DNA of 64,000 nt from Sanguibacter hominis ATCC BAA-789 (GTDB lineage: Bacteria; Actinomycetota; Actinomycetes; Actinomycetales; Cellulomonadaceae): NCBI RefSeq assembly GCF_012396185.1, contig NZ_JAAXOW010000002.1, positions 496,001 to 560,000 of the forward strand, given 5' to 3'. Each line of letters starts with the position of its first letter. The first letter of the stretch is position 1. The position numbers and the translations under genes were made by a program. The notes beneath the pieces were generated by a model. The model was not told where the DNA came from. It was given only the letters and a program-made list of their open reading frames with translations, and did not search any database. Below are positions 7,961-17,957 of this stretch, one piece after another.

Positions 7961-9156
7961 TCCTCGCCCTCGGGGTCCGTCGTCGCCGGGTTGTCCCGCA
8001 GCCACTCCTGGTACTCCGCGACGCACTTCGTGTGCTCGGCGAACGTGATCGAGTAGCAGGTCTCGTGAGTCGTCGGGTTGGTCGTGACGAAGAAGAGCCA
8101 GGGCCCTTCCTCAGGGTTGAGCACGGCCTCGATCGACGCACGTCCCGGGCTGTTGATCGGAGCCGGCGGGAGCCCCGTGTACATGTACGTGTTGTACGGG
8201 CTGTCGATCTGACGCTGTTCCGCTGTCGTCGTCGCGTTCGATGTCCGCTCCCCCGCGATGTAGTGGATCGTGGAGTCGAACCGCAGCGCCTCGTCGGTGT
8301 CCAGGCGGTTCTCGATCACACGCGCGACCTTGCCCCGACCGTCGGCCGGCGCCTCGGCCTCGACGAGCGACGCCTTCGTCAGCACCGTGTTGGCTTCCTT
8401 GAGCGAGACGCCCAGCTCGTTGAGGTCGGAGACCTGCTTGGCGATCATCGTCGACAGGATCTGCTCGGCCGTCGAGTCGTTAGTGAACGGGTACCGCGCA
8501 GGAGCGAGCCATCCCTCGACGTTGCCGTCAGCCTCGGCGGGCAGGCCGAGCGCCTCGGGGTTCTCGAGCGCCTTCTCGAAGTCGGCTGCGGGGATCGCGG
8601 TCACGCTCGCGAGCCGCTCGATGGTCGCAGCGATCGTGAGCCCTTCGCGCACGGTCACGCCGTCCTGCACGAGGTTGCTCTTGTCGAGCATCGCGGAGAG
8701 GGCGCCAGCGGCGTTCATCTCCTTCATGAGGTTGTACGTCCCGTACTGCAGGTTGGGCTCGGAGCCGTTCGCGGCGGTGTAGTCCTTGATGGCCTGGGTG
8801 AACGCAGCCTGGGTCTTGATGACACCGGCCTCCGCGAGAGCGGCACCGATCGCCGCACCCGAGGCGCCCTTCGCGATCTGGACCTGCACCTGACCATCGC
8901 CCGGGCCGGCGTAGTCCTCCGAGACGGACTCCTTCGCGAAGAATCCCGGGACGGTCTTGACGACGAAGAATCCTGCGCCGCCCACGAGGGCGAGCGTCAC
9001 GACGACGATGATCGCGGTGCGGATGCGCCGCGCACGACGGCGACGCCGCGTCACGGGGTTGTTCCGGCTCTGGGCACGCGTCGAGGGAGCGGCGGCAGGG
9101 GCCGCCGCGCGTCGCTGGACGTTCGGCTGCTCCGGGCTGGAGAACAGGTCGCTCAC
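7957..9156 (-). CDS. mltG: Endolytic murein transglycosylase MltG
   Basis: 399 residues. After a 45-residue Arg-rich cytoplasmic tail there is a single membrane helix (about 47-67) and then a YceG/MltG domain outside the membrane. The catalytic region is visible as ASLVEAEA followed by RVIENRL, and the family motif QIDSPYNTY with LPPAPINSPG lies further on. MltG cuts nascent glycan strands and is thought to set glycan length. The GTG start at 9156 is chosen because AAAGGAGG lies 10 nt upstream; a longer in-frame start at 9246 would run into ruvX. Stop overlaps aroE. Confidence 0.92.
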   Translation of the reverse strand: MSDLFSSPEQPNVQRRAAAPAAAPSTRAQSRNNPVTRRRRRARRIRTAIIVVVTLALVGGAGFFVVKTVPGFFAKESVSEDYAGPGDGQVQVQIAKGASGAAIGAALAEAGVIKTQAAFTQAIKDYTAANGSEPNLQYGTYNLMKEMNAAGALSAMLDKSNLVQDGVTVREGLTIAATIERLASVTAIPAADFEKALENPEALGLPAEADGNVEGWLAPARYPFTNDSTAEQILSTMIAKQVSDLNELGVSLKEANTVLTKASLVEAEAPADGRGKVARVIENRLDTDEALRFDSTIHYIAGERTSNATTTAEQRQIDSPYNTYMYTGLPPAPINSPGRASIEAVLNPEEGPWLFFVTTNPTTHETCYSITFAEHTKCVAEYQEWLRDNPATTDPEGEE

Positions 9157-9199
9157 AGCGTGTGCGCCTCCTTTGTCGTCGTCGTTCGTCTCGAGTCTG

Positions 9200-9694
9200 T
9201 CATCCGTCGCGCTCCACGAGCTCTCCCGTGCGCTGCCCCGACGCACGCTCGGCGTCGAGCGCTGACTGCAGGATGATCACAGCGGCCACCTGGTCGACGA
9301 CCGCACGATGCTTGCGTCCCGCGCGACCGGACGCGTGCAGCGCCTGGTGAGCCGTGACCGAGGTCATGCGCTCGTCCACCAGCCGGACCTCGACAGGAGC
9401 GACGGTGCGGGCCAGCGTCGCGGCATAGTCGCGGGCCGCTTCCGAGGCTGCACCCTCCGTACCCTTGAGGTGCCGTGGCAAGCCAACGTACACCACCTGT
9501 GCACCGCGTTCCGCGACCTCACGCGCGATCTGCGCGACATCTGCCGAGATCGCTCCCGGCTCCTTCGGAACCGCAGCGCGAGGAACCGTCTCGACGGGGG
9601 TCGCGATGAGACCGTCCGGGTCGCTCGAGGCGAGACCGACCCGGACGGAGCCGACGTCGACGCCGATCCGGGCGCCCCGGACGAGACCGGCCAC
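9200..9694 (-). CDS. ruvX: Holliday junction resolvase-like protein RuvX/YqgF
   Basis: 164 residues. RNase H-like fold with the conserved opening GVDVGSVRVGLASSD and the VDERMTS motif around residue 104. YqgF-family proteins are predicted Holliday junction resolvases and in E. coli are needed for pre-16S rRNA 5' processing; which activity matters here cannot be told from sequence. It starts 6 nt after the alaS stop and is followed by mltG, the standard alaS-ruvX-mltG-aroE order. Confidence 0.92.
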   Translation of the reverse strand: MAGLVRGARIGVDVGSVRVGLASSDPDGLIATPVETVPRAAVPKEPGAISADVAQIAREVAERGAQVVYVGLPRHLKGTEGAASEAARDYAATLARTVAPVEVRLVDERMTSVTAHQALHASGRAGRKHRAVVDQVAAVIILQSALDAERASGQRTGELVERDG

Positions 9695-9700
9695 CGACGA

Positions 9701-12391
9701 TCAGCCGCGCGACCCGACGGCGGAGACGATCGCGGAGAGCGCCTCGGCGCCCGCCTCGACCTTCGTGCCGCCACCCTGCGCGACGTCGTCCTTGCCGCCG
9801 CCGCCGCCGCCGAGGACAGCGGTAGCGACCTTGACGAGGGCGCCGGCGCGCACGCCAGCGTCACGTGCGCCCGCGTTCGTCGCGACGACGACGAGCGGAC
9901 GACCGTTCGCGACGCCGAGGACGGCGACCGTCGCCGGCGACGAGTCGCCGAGGCGCGAGCGCACGTCGAGCGCGAGCACGCGCAGGTCGTCAGCGCCAGC
10001 GACCTCGCCAGCGTCCGCCGTCACGACACGCACGCCAGCGGCGTCCACCGCCGTGTCGACGAGCGCAGCCGCACGGGCGAGGAGCTGGCCCTGACGCAGC
10101 GCACCGACCTCCTTCTCGGCCTCCTTGAGACGCGACATGAGAGAGGAGATCCGCTCGGGCAGCTCGTCACCGCGCGCATTGAGCATCCCGGAGATCTGCC
10201 CGACGATCGCGCGCTCCTTGGCCTGGAAGCCGTAGGCGCCCGCCCCGACGAGCGCGTCGACACGGCGCACACCCGATCCGATCGAGGACTCACCCAGAAG
10301 CGTCACGAGACCGAGCTCGCCCGACTGCTTGACGTGGGTGCCCGCGCACAGCTCGCGCGACCAGTCGTCACCGATCGAGACGACACGGACCCGGTCGCCG
10401 TACTTCTCGCCGAACAGGGCCATCGCACCGAGCGCACGAGCCTCGTCGAGCGACATGATCTGCTCGGTCACCTCGAGGTTGTCCTGGAGGCGCGTGTTGA
10501 CCCGCTCCTCGATCTCGGCGAGCGCGCTGGCAGGGACTGCCTGTCCGCGACGGAAGTCGAAGCGGATGCGGCTCGGCGCATTCTCGGAACCTGCCTGCGT
10601 CGCGTCCTTGCCGAGGGTCTCCTGGAGCGCCTTGTGGATGAGGTGCGTCCCGGAGTGCGCGCGCGTGATCGCCGTGCGGCGCGCGGCGTCGATCGTCGCC
10701 TGTCCGGACTCGCCGAGCGTCACGGAGCCGTCGACGAGGCGACCACGGTGCACGTTCAGCCCCTTGATCGGCGCCTGGACGTCGTCGACCTCGATGCGGG
10801 CGCCGCCGTCGAGCATGATCTCGCCGTGGTCGGCGAGCTGGCCGCCCGCCTCGGCGTAGAACGGGGTGCGGTCGAGGATGATCTCGACGTCGGCCGGGGC
10901 CGTCACGGTCGGCGTCGGGACGCCGTCGACGAGCAGGCCGACGACCGTCGAGCGCGACGCGAGGTCCGTGTAGCCGAGGAACTCGACGGGCGCGTCGAGC
11001 GAGGTGCGCACCGACTCGTAGGCCGCGGTGTCCGTGTGACCGGTCTTCTTCGCGACCGCGTCGGCGCGCGCCCGAGCCTTCTGCTCGGCCATGAGCGAGC
11101 GGAACGCGGCCTCGTCGACCTGGACTCCCTGCTCGGACGCCATCTCGAGCGTCAGGTCGATCGGGAAGCCGTACGTGTCGTGCAGCGCGAACGCCTGCTC
11201 ACCGCCGAGGACTGGAGCGGCTCCCCCGGCGGACGACTTTGCACGGGCGACAGCCGTGTCGAGGATCGTCGTGCCCGACGCGAGGGTGCGCAGGAACGCG
11301 TCCTCCTCGCCGTACGCGACCTGGCTGATGCGGTCGAACTCGGTCTCGAGCGTCGGGTAGGAAGCCTTCATCGCCTCCATCGACACCGGGAGCAGCTCCG
11401 GCAGAGCCGTCTCCTGGACGCCGAGCAGGCGCAGCGAGCGGACCGCACGCCGCACGACGCGGCGCAGGACGTACCCCCGGCCCTCGTTGGAGGGACGCAC
11501 ACCGTCCGAGATGAGCATGAGCGACGAGCGGACATGGTCCGCGATCACGCGCATGCGCACGTCGTCAGCGTCGTCGGCGCCGTAACGCTTGCCGGTGATC
11601 GACTCGGTCGCCGCGATGACCGGGTACACCTCGTCGATCTCGTAGAGGTTCTGCTTGCCCTGCATGAGGAACGCGAGGCGCTCGAGGCCGGCACCCGTGT
11701 CGATCGCCTTCTGGTCGAGCTCGCGGATGAGCGGGTAGTCCTTGCCCTTGCCCTCGCCGCGCAGGTACTGGTCGAAGACGAGGTTCCAGACCTCGAGGTA
11801 ACGGTCGCCGCCCGGGTCGACGTTCCCACCGACAGCGTCAGGACCGTACTGGGGGCCGCGGTCGACGTGGAACTCGGCGCACGGACCGGCGGGGCCGGGC
11901 TGGCCCGTGTCCCAGAAGTTCTCCTCGCGCGGGAGACGCACGATGTGTGCAGGGTCCATGCCGATCTTGCGGGTCAGCACGTCGAACGACTCGGTGTCCT
12001 GGTCCCACAGGGTCACCCAGAGCTTGTCACCGTCGAAGCCGTAGCCGCCGTCCGCCTGGGCGCCGGTGAGGAGCTCCCAGGCGAAGTCGATCGCGCCTTC
12101 CTTGAAGTAGTCGCCGAACGAGAAGTTGCCGTTCATCTGGAAGAACGTACCGTGGCGCGTCGTCTTGCCGACGTTCTCGATGTCGTTCGTGCGGATGCAC
12201 TTCTGGACGCTCGCGATGCGCGGGTGCGGCGACTGCTCCGTGCCGATGATGTACGGGATGAACGGGACCATGCCCGCGACCGTGAAGAGGAGCGAGGGGT
12301 CGGGCGAGATCAGCGAGGTGCTCGGTGCCACGTGGTGGCCGCGCTCGGAGAAGTAGTCGAGCCAACGCTGGCGGATCTCGGCGGTACGCAT
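9701..12391 (-). CDS. alaS: Alanyl-tRNA synthetase
   Basis: 896 residues, full length. Class II catalytic domain at the N-terminus (RQRWLDYFSERGHH, TVAGMVPF), then the editing domain with its zinc ligands in HSGTHLIH (about 579-586) and CAGTH (about 683-687), and a C-terminal DHHA1 region ending in a Gly-rich GGGGGGKDD segment that is normal for bacterial AlaRS. It charges tRNA-Ala and clears Ser/Gly mischarging. AGAGGTC lies before the ATG. ruvX follows directly. Confidence 0.97.
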   Translation of the reverse strand: MRTAEIRQRWLDYFSERGHHVAPSTSLISPDPSLLFTVAGMVPFIPYIIGTEQSPHPRIASVQKCIRTNDIENVGKTTRHGTFFQMNGNFSFGDYFKEGAIDFAWELLTGAQADGGYGFDGDKLWVTLWDQDTESFDVLTRKIGMDPAHIVRLPREENFWDTGQPGPAGPCAEFHVDRGPQYGPDAVGGNVDPGGDRYLEVWNLVFDQYLRGEGKGKDYPLIRELDQKAIDTGAGLERLAFLMQGKQNLYEIDEVYPVIAATESITGKRYGADDADDVRMRVIADHVRSSLMLISDGVRPSNEGRGYVLRRVVRRAVRSLRLLGVQETALPELLPVSMEAMKASYPTLETEFDRISQVAYGEEDAFLRTLASGTTILDTAVARAKSSAGGAAPVLGGEQAFALHDTYGFPIDLTLEMASEQGVQVDEAAFRSLMAEQKARARADAVAKKTGHTDTAAYESVRTSLDAPVEFLGYTDLASRSTVVGLLVDGVPTPTVTAPADVEIILDRTPFYAEAGGQLADHGEIMLDGGARIEVDDVQAPIKGLNVHRGRLVDGSVTLGESGQATIDAARRTAITRAHSGTHLIHKALQETLGKDATQAGSENAPSRIRFDFRRGQAVPASALAEIEERVNTRLQDNLEVTEQIMSLDEARALGAMALFGEKYGDRVRVVSIGDDWSRELCAGTHVKQSGELGLVTLLGESSIGSGVRRVDALVGAGAYGFQAKERAIVGQISGMLNARGDELPERISSLMSRLKEAEKEVGALRQGQLLARAAALVDTAVDAAGVRVVTADAGEVAGADDLRVLALDVRSRLGDSSPATVAVLGVANGRPLVVVATNAGARDAGVRAGALVKVATAVLGGGGGGKDDVAQGGGTKVEAGAEALSAIVSAVGSRG

Positions 12392-12422
12392 CTTGACCTC
12401 TGAATTCGTGTGGTGGTGCGGG

Positions 12423-12448
12423 CCCGGCGACCAAGGTCGCTCGCCGGG
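12423..12448 (-). terminator. Hairpin between the DUF6167 gene and alaS
   Basis: 8-bp inverted repeat with arms 12423-12430 and 12441-12448, in the 69-nt gap before alaS. An inner GCGACC/GGTCGC pairing is an alternative fold. No U-tract; it may be a weak terminator or part of the alaS leader. Confidence 0.35.
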
Positions 12449-12460
12449 CGGGGGAAGGAT

Positions 12461-12871
12461 CTAGAACGAGTAGGGCAGGTCGCCGTCGACGTCGTCGTCG
12501 TCGACCCGCGGGTCCTGGCCGGGGACAGGGCCCCCGGGTGCGAGCTCCGCGCCCCAGCGTGCTGCGGTGCGGGCCTGGTCCCGGTCGTGCCGGCTGCGCC
12601 CTGCGCCGCGCTGGGGGGCGTCCTGACCGGACGAGAGGAGAGCCGCGCCGAGCTGGCGCTCGCGCTCCGCGGCTGCCGCGCGCAGGTCGTCACCGAACGA
12701 CGCGACGCTCACGCGCGCTCGCTCGACGAACGTGCTGGTGCGCTCCCCCAGGCCGTCGACAGCACGGCCGACGACGGCAGGAGGGCTGTAGCGGGCACGG
12801 AGCTGCTGGGCCTTGCGCACCGCATAGAGCGTGCCACCGATGCCGACGGCCACCCAGACGAGGCGCCTCAT
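12461..12871 (-). CDS. Small membrane-anchored protein, DUF6167-like
   Basis: 136 residues. The N-terminus LVWVAVGIGGTLYAVRKAQQ is a short hydrophobic segment followed by basic residues. The middle is helical and charged and the tail is Arg/Gly-rich ending in an acidic DDDDVDGD patch. Proteins of this kind sit between rpsD and alaS in many actinobacteria. Its ATG overlaps the stop of the upstream DUF948 gene (ATGA), so the two are translationally coupled. The function is not known; a role next to the DUF948 partner at the membrane is only a guess. The family name is given from memory of the gene order. Confidence 0.65.
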   Translation of the reverse strand: MRRLVWVAVGIGGTLYAVRKAQQLRARYSPPAVVGRAVDGLGERTSTFVERARVSVASFGDDLRAAAAERERQLGAALLSSGQDAPQRGAGRSRHDRDQARTAARWGAELAPGGPVPGQDPRVDDDDVDGDLPYSF

Positions 12872-13305
12872 CGGGCACCCTTGCGTCGGGTGGTTCCACC
12901 TTCGGGGCGCAGGGTCGGCTCGGGTGCGGGCGTGTCGTCCGGGTCGACGCCGCGCATGCGCGACCAGGCTCGGCTCGAGGCCTTCTGGAGCCCGTACGCG
13001 GCCGAGGCGACCTTGATGAGCGGCCCGCCCAGCACGGAGGAGTAGAGCGCGGCGAGCGCCGACACGTTCTCGGAGACCTGCGCGGCCGACGTCGTGATCG
13101 TGTCGACCTTCGCGAGCTGCGCGTTCGTCCCCGCGACCGTCTCGACGGCCTCGTCCAGGATCGGCACCGAGTGCTCGGTGAGGTCCTTGATCGACTCGCG
13201 CGCCTCGTCGAAGACTCGCCCGAGCTTGAGCAGCGGGACGGCGAGCAGCCCGACCAGCGCGACGAACGCCACGGCTGCGATGAGACCGGCGATGTCTCCG
13301 ATCAT
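12868..13305 (-). CDS. DUF948 membrane protein
   Basis: 145 residues. One N-terminal membrane helix (IAGLIAAVAFVALVGLLAVPLL) is followed by an amphipathic helical stretch (RVFDEARESIKDLTEHSVPILDEAVETV) with the layout of DUF948 proteins, and a basic tail (RRKGAR). Strong GAGGAG 5 nt before the ATG. The position between rpsD and alaS and the coupling to the following gene are typical of actinobacteria. Function unknown; the helical part outside the membrane suggests a scaffold or interaction role. Confidence 0.72.
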   Translation of the reverse strand: MIGDIAGLIAAVAFVALVGLLAVPLLKLGRVFDEARESIKDLTEHSVPILDEAVETVAGTNAQLAKVDTITTSAAQVSENVSALAALYSSVLGGPLIKVASAAYGLQKASSRAWSRMRGVDPDDTPAPEPTLRPEGGTTRRKGAR

Positions 13306-13406
13306 GGCTGCTCCTCGGTTGGGTGACGGTGGCCGTGAAGAACTCTACCTGCGCGGCCCGGGGAAAGCGTGCAGCGCTGCCGCACGCAGGAATGCTCCGG
13401 AGAGAC

Positions 13407-13446
13407 GGAACGCCCTGCCCGCTGCGAGCAGCGGACAGGGCGTTCC
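13407..13446 (-). terminator. rpsD terminator hairpin
   Basis: Nearly perfect 19-nt inverted repeat, arms 13407-13425 and 13428-13446, with one G-U wobble, 14 nt after the rpsD stop. Strong GC-rich stem; it separates rpsD from the DUF948 operon. Confidence 0.75.
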
Positions 13447-13459
13447 AGGAGCGCAGCGA

Positions 13460-14086
13460 TCAGCGCGAGTAGTGCTCGACGACGAGCTGGACCTCGCACG
13501 TCACGGGGACCTCGACGCGCTTGGGGCGACGCACGAGCGTGAACGAGAGCTTCTCGAGCTGGACGTCCAGGTAGCCCGGGACGGCGGGGAGCACGTCGCG
13601 GTGGGCGCCGGCAGCGGCGACCTGGAACGGCGTGGTGGCCTGGCTCTTCGGCTTGACCTGGACCGTCTGGCCCGGCTTCACCTTGAACGAGGGGCGGTCG
13701 ACGATCTTGCCGTCGACGAGGATGTGGCGGTGCACGACAGCCTGGCGGGACTGCAGGATCGTGCGGGCGAAGCCGGCACGGAGCACGAGCGCGTCGAGAC
13801 GGGTCTCGAGGATCTCGACGAGAGCCTCACCGGTCAGACCGGCATCCTTGCGGGCCTCCTCGAACGCACGGGCCATCTGCTTCTCGCGGAGGCCGTACTG
13901 GGCGCGCAGACGCTGCTTCTCGCGAAGACGGACCGCGTAGTCCGACTCGGTGCGGCGACGGGCGCGGCCGTGCTCGCCGGGCGGGTAGGGACGCTTCTCG
14001 AAGTGCTTGACGGCCTTCGGGGTGAGCGCGATGCCGAGGGCACGGCTCAGTCGCACCTGGCGGCGCGAGCGGGTCACAGAGGACAC
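13460..14086 (-). CDS. rpsD: 30S ribosomal protein S4
   Basis: 208 residues. It matches the zinc-free S4 form of actinobacteria (SRALGIALTPKAVKHFEKRPYPPGEHGR) with the S4 RNA-binding domain from about residue 95 (LETRLDALVLRAGFA, VVHRHILVDGKIVDRPS). S4 nucleates 30S assembly by binding 16S rRNA. Here it stands alone instead of in the alpha operon, as in many actinobacteria. The GTG at 14086 (VSSVTRSRR) is chosen on the usual N-terminus; GTG at 14077 is an in-frame alternative. The upstream 150 nt may be a leader. Confidence 0.95.
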   Translation of the reverse strand: MSSVTRSRRQVRLSRALGIALTPKAVKHFEKRPYPPGEHGRARRRTESDYAVRLREKQRLRAQYGLREKQMARAFEEARKDAGLTGEALVEILETRLDALVLRAGFARTILQSRQAVVHRHILVDGKIVDRPSFKVKPGQTVQVKPKSQATTPFQVAAAGAHRDVLPAVPGYLDVQLEKLSFTLVRRPKRVEVPVTCEVQLVVEHYSR

Positions 14087-14248
14087 GGTTTTCCATCCTG
14101 TCGTTCGATCTTCTGACGTCACACCCGCTCCTCGAGGAGGTGCGGGCGTGGGACCAGCCGGAGCGCTGCGACCGCCCGTGGAGGGCGATGGGCGAGCGAA
14201 CGGGGCCGAGGTCCCAGGTGTGCCACAGCGGGCAACCTGTCTATCGTA
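14087..14248 (-). promoter_or_regulatory. rpsD promoter and leader region
   Basis: A TACGAT -10-like box lies at 14248-14243, touching the rarA stop, and would give a leader of about 150 nt. Within the leader there is a CTCCTCGAGGAG dyad (14128-14139) flanked by CCCGC and GCGGG. S4 binds structured mRNA leaders in other bacteria, but no known actinobacterial motif is recognised here; the dyad may equally serve as a rarA terminator. Confidence 0.35.
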
Positions 14249-15617
14249 CCCGATCCTGCGCGAGGATCGTGCGGATCTTCTCGAGCCGGTCGCTGACCTG
14301 CCGCTCGTACCCGCGGTCGGAGGGCTCGTAGTACCGCCTGCCCTCGAGCGACTCGGGCAGGTAGCGCTGTGCCGCGACCGCGTGCGGCTCGTCGTGCGAG
14401 TAGACGTAGCCGACGCCATGACCGAGGCCTTCCGCGCCGCGATAGTGCGCGTCCCGGAGGTGGGCCGGTACCGGCCCGGCCTTGCCAGCCCGCACGTCCG
14501 CGAGGGCCGCGCCGATCGCGGTGTACGCGGCGTTGGACTTGGGCGCCGTGGCGAGGTGCACGACGGCCTCGGCGAGGACGAGCGCTCCCTCGGGCATCCC
14601 GATCATCTGGACGGCTTGGGCCGCGGCGACCGCCGTCTGCAGTGCGCTCGGGTCGGCCATCCCGACGTCCTCGGACGCCGAGATGATGATCCGGCGGGCG
14701 ATGAAGCGCGGGTCCTCCCCCGCGGCGATCATCCGCGCGAGGTAGTGCAGCGCCGCATCGACGTCCGAGCCTCGCACGGACTTGATGAACGCAGAGACGA
14801 CGTCGTAGTGCTGGTCGCCCGCGCGGTCGTACCGCACGGCGGCCACGTCGATCGCCCGCTCGACCGTGGCGAGGTCCACCTCCGCGGGGACCGAGCCCGC
14901 CGCGTCGTCGAGCGCCGCTCCCGCAGCAGCCTCGAGGATCGTGAGCGCCTTGCGAGCGTCACCACCTGCGAGCCGCAGCAGGTGCTCGCGCGCCTCGTCT
15001 GCGAGCCCCACCGTGCCGTCGAGGCCACGCGGGTCCGCGACAGCCCGGTCCACGAGCGCAGCGACGTCCTCGGTCGCGAGCGGCTTCAGCGTCAGGAGGA
15101 GCGACCGCGACAGCAGCGGAGAGTTGACCGAGAAGCTCGGGTTCTCCGTCGTCGCCGCGACGAGCGTCACCCAACGGTTCTCGACGCTCGGCAGCAGAGC
15201 GTCCTGCTGCGTCTTGGAGAACCGGTGCACCTCGTCGATGAACAGGACGGTCTCCTCGCCGCCCGTCACGAGACGACGCCGCGAGTCCTCGACCACCGCA
15301 CGCACGTCCTTGACGCCCGCCGTCACAGCCGAGAGCTCGACGAACCGGCGGCCAGACGCCCCGGCGATCAGGTACGCGAGCGTCGTCTTCCCCGTGCCGG
15401 GTGGCCCCCACAAGATGACCGACGCCGGCCCGGCGCGACGCGACGACTCGCCTCCAGGAGCGACCAGGCGCCGCAGCGGCGAGCCAGGCTCGAGGAGGTG
15501 CGACTGTCCCGCCACCTCATCGAGCGTCCGAGGCCGCATCCGCACCGCGAGCGGAGCACCCGGCCCGGCCGCCGGGACGCCGTCGGCAGTCGCCCCCGCC
15601 GTGTCGAACAGATCCAT
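14241..15617 (-). CDS. rarA: Replication-associated recombination ATPase RarA/MgsA
   Basis: 458 residues. AAA+ ATPase with Walker [10 protein letters not shown] (71-79), Walker [15 protein letters not shown] and the C-terminal MgsA domain ending in [23 protein letters not shown]-type sequence. It acts at stalled replication forks and is related to clamp-loader subunits. The open frame extends upstream through Asp/Arg-rich shadow sequence of the divergent transporter gene, so the start MDLFDTAGA at 15617 is chosen. A TAGGCT box 7 nt before the ATG suggests a leaderless mRNA. Confidence 0.93.
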   Translation of the reverse strand: MDLFDTAGATADGVPAAGPGAPLAVRMRPRTLDEVAGQSHLLEPGSPLRRLVAPGGESSRRAGPASVILWGPPGTGKTTLAYLIAGASGRRFVELSAVTAGVKDVRAVVEDSRRRLVTGGEETVLFIDEVHRFSKTQQDALLPSVENRWVTLVAATTENPSFSVNSPLLSRSLLLTLKPLATEDVAALVDRAVADPRGLDGTVGLADEAREHLLRLAGGDARKALTILEAAAGAALDDAAGSVPAEVDLATVERAIDVAAVRYDRAGDQHYDVVSAFIKSVRGSDVDAALHYLARMIAAGEDPRFIARRIIISASEDVGMADPSALQTAVAAAQAVQMIGMPEGALVLAEAVVHLATAPKSNAAYTAIGAALADVRAGKAGPVPAHLRDAHYRGAEGLGHGVGYVYSHDEPHAVAAQRYLPESLEGRRYYEPSDRGYERQVSDRLEKIRTILAQDRVR

Positions 15618-15624
15618 GCCCACG

Positions 15625-15630
15625 AGCCTA
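15625..15630 (-). promoter_or_regulatory. -10 box of rarA, leaderless type
   Basis: TAGGCT read on the minus strand, 7 nt before the rarA ATG. No Shine-Dalgarno sequence lies between. On the other strand GATATT (15699-15704) stands 6 nt before the GTG of the divergent MMPL gene. Confidence 0.5.
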
Positions 15631-15710
15631 CGCACCCAGGAAGACGGCCGAGGACTCGGCGCCCGGCCGCCGCATGGCGTCCACGCACGTCCGGGTGGGA
15701 TATTGGGGCG

Positions 15711-17945
15711 GTGTTCGAGACCCTTGCCCGCCGCGTGAGCCGCCACCCCCGTCGCACCATCGTCATCTGGGCGGTGGTCACCGTCGTGGGCCTCCTCGTC
15801 GCACTCACCGGGGTCGGTGGCGCGTCCCTCTTCGACCGTCTCGCGTCGGGAAACCCCGCCGTCCCCGGATCGGAGAGCGAGCGCGGCGCCGAGATCCTCG
15901 CCGAGCACGGCACGGCCGGCGAGACGGTCACGATGATCGTGTCCGGCGTCGACCCGACCTCTGAGGCGCTCCCGGGCATCATGGCGACGATCGTCGCCGA
16001 GGCCTCCGAGATCGACGGCGTCGCGTCCGTCATCGATCCCTTCCAGCTCCCGGGAGGCGTCACGTCGCCCGCCGCCGCTCCCCTCCTCAGCTCCGCCGGA
16101 GACGGGTTCATCGTCGTCGCCGAGCTCGCGACCGACCTCGACGAGGACGAGCAGACCGCCGCGGCCGGCGCCGTGGCCGCAGCGTTCGACGACGCCCGGG
16201 CGACGCTCGCGACCGCAGGCCCGGACGTGCGCACGCTCGTCGGGGCGAACCGCCTGATCCTCGACGCCGTGACCGACCAGGTCCAGGAGGACCTGAAGAC
16301 GGGAGAGCTCGTCGCGCTCCCGGTCGCGCTCGTCATCATGGTGCTCGTGTTCGGCGGCTTCCTCGCGGCCGCCATGCCGATGGTCGGCGCGATCGCGTCG
16401 ATCGGCGCGGGGCTCGGTGTGCTCCACCTGCTCACGTTCTTCCTCGACGTCGACGCCGCCGTCGTCAACGTGATCAGCCTCCTGAGCATCGGCCTCTCGA
16501 TCGACTACGGCCTGCTCGTCGTCTCACGCTTCCGCGAGGAGCTCTCGCGCGCCGCGTCGGCCGGCGAGTCGGGCGCGATGCGCCGCCGCCGCGGCGACGG
16601 CGTCGTCGCGGTCGCCCTGACCCGCACCATGACGACCGCCGGCCGCACGGTCGCGTTCTCCGCGGTGACGGTCGCCGTCTCGATCGCAGGCCTCATGGTC
16701 TTCCGCCCCGACGTGCTCCGTGCGATCGGCGCCGCCGGGCTCGCGATCGTGCTCATCGCCGTCGCCACAGCCCTGACGCTCGTCCCGGCGGTGCTCGTCC
16801 TCGCGGGCCGCCGGATGGAGCGCGCCGGCGCCCTGGCTCGGATCCCCGGGATGGCGCGGGTCCTGGCTCGCACGGCAGACGTCGAGTCGGACGAAGGTAC
16901 GTTCTACCGCCTCGCGGCACGCGTCCAGCGACGACCCTGGTGGTCCCTCGTCGCGAGCCTCGGCGTCCTCGTCCTCCTCGCGCTGCCGCTCGCGCACCTG
17001 CAGCTGCGCAGCTCTGACATCGAGCTCCTACCGACGTCGAACCCGCAGCGGGAGTTCGTCACCGTCCTCCAGGAGGAGTACCCCGCATCCACCGGGACCG
17101 ACCTCGTCGTGGTGGTCGACGCGACGACGGAAGCCGCGGCCAGCCTCGTGCCGCTGATCGGCGCGGTCGACTCGGTCACCAGGGCTTCAGAGCCGACCGG
17201 GCTCGGCCCCTACTCCGTCATCGCGGTCGACATCGTCGGTGACGACTCGTCGGGACGCGAGGCGACCACCGCGGTCGGCGAGATCCGCGCCCTCGACACC
17301 GACCTGACGGTCTGGGTCACAGGCCCCGCCGCTCAGCAGGTCGACTTCGTCTCGGCGCTCAGCGCCCGCGCCTGGGCTGCGGGGGCTGTCGTCGTCCTCG
17401 CGACGTTCGTCCTGCTCTTCCTCATGACCGGGTCGGTCGTCGTCCCGCTCAAGGCGCTCCTGACCAACGCTCTGTCGCTCGCCGCCGCGCTCGGCGTCCT
17501 CGTGTGGGTGTTCCAGGACGGGCACCTGGAGTCGCTGCTGGGGTTCGCGAGCACCGGTGGCATCGAGACCTACGTCTTCGCGATCGTCATCGCCTTCGCG
17601 TTCGGCCTCGCGATGGACTACGAGGTGTTCCTCATCGCGCGCATCAAGGAGCTCGTCGACTCCGGGATGGACGGGGACGAGGCGGTCCGTGTCGGCCTGC
17701 AACGGTCGGGCCGCATCATCACGTCCGCCGCTGCGATCATCGTCGTCGTGTTCGCCGGGTTCGTGTTCGGAGACCTGCTCGTCATCAAGCAGGTGGGCTT
17801 CGCTCTCGCGTTCGCCGTCGCCCTCGACGCGACGCTCGTCCGCATGCTCCTGGTCCCCGCGACGATGACGCTCCTGGGACGGCACAACTGGTGGTGCCCG
17901 CCTGCGCTACGACGCGTGCACGAGCGCTTCGGCATCATCCACTGA
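15711..17945 (+). CDS. MMPL/RND family transporter
   Basis: 744 residues. Two similar halves, each with one N-terminal membrane helix, a large extracytoplasmic loop and a bundle of about five helices: first half helices cluster at about 200-390, second at about 555-740. This is the MMPL topology of actinobacteria. Conserved elements include [20 protein letters not shown] in half one and [17 protein letters not shown] in half two, which carry the Asp-Tyr pairs of the proton relay. Substrates of this family are usually lipids or hydrophobic compounds; which one cannot be said. The GTG at 15711 gives the expected N-terminus ([21 protein letters not shown]); the frame is open far upstream, but only as a shadow of rarA. 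Confidence 0.88.
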   Translation: MFETLARRVSRHPRRTIVIWAVVTVVGLLVALTGVGGASLFDRLASGNPAVPGSESERGAEILAEHGTAGETVTMIVSGVDPTSEALPGIMATIVAEASEIDGVASVIDPFQLPGGVTSPAAAPLLSSAGDGFIVVAELATDLDEDEQTAAAGAVAAAFDDARATLATAGPDVRTLVGANRLILDAVTDQVQEDLKTGELVALPVALVIMVLVFGGFLAAAMPMVGAIASIGAGLGVLHLLTFFLDVDAAVVNVISLLSIGLSIDYGLLVVSRFREELSRAASAGESGAMRRRRGDGVVAVALTRTMTTAGRTVAFSAVTVAVSIAGLMVFRPDVLRAIGAAGLAIVLIAVATALTLVPAVLVLAGRRMERAGALARIPGMARVLARTADVESDEGTFYRLAARVQRRPWWSLVASLGVLVLLALPLAHLQLRSSDIELLPTSNPQREFVTVLQEEYPASTGTDLVVVVDATTEAAASLVPLIGAVDSVTRASEPTGLGPYSVIAVDIVGDDSSGREATTAVGEIRALDTDLTVWVTGPAAQQVDFVSALSARAWAAGAVVVLATFVLLFLMTGSVVVPLKALLTNALSLAAALGVLVWVFQDGHLESLLGFASTGGIETYVFAIVIAFAFGLAMDYEVFLIARIKELVDSGMDGDEAVRVGLQRSGRIITSAAAIIVVVFAGFVFGDLLVIKQVGFALAFAVALDATLVRMLLVPATMTLLGRHNWWCPPALRRVHERFGIIH

Positions 17946-17957
17946 GCTGAGACGACG

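Noticed and set aside
9308-12403. Plus-strand open frame of about 1030 codons opposite ruvX and alaS
   Set aside because: Shadow frame of alaS; no ribosome site and no recognisable motif.
14007-15710. Upstream extension of the MMPL frame by more than 500 codons
   Set aside because: It overlaps rarA completely and has Arg-rich shadow composition; the family N-terminus begins at the GTG at 15711.
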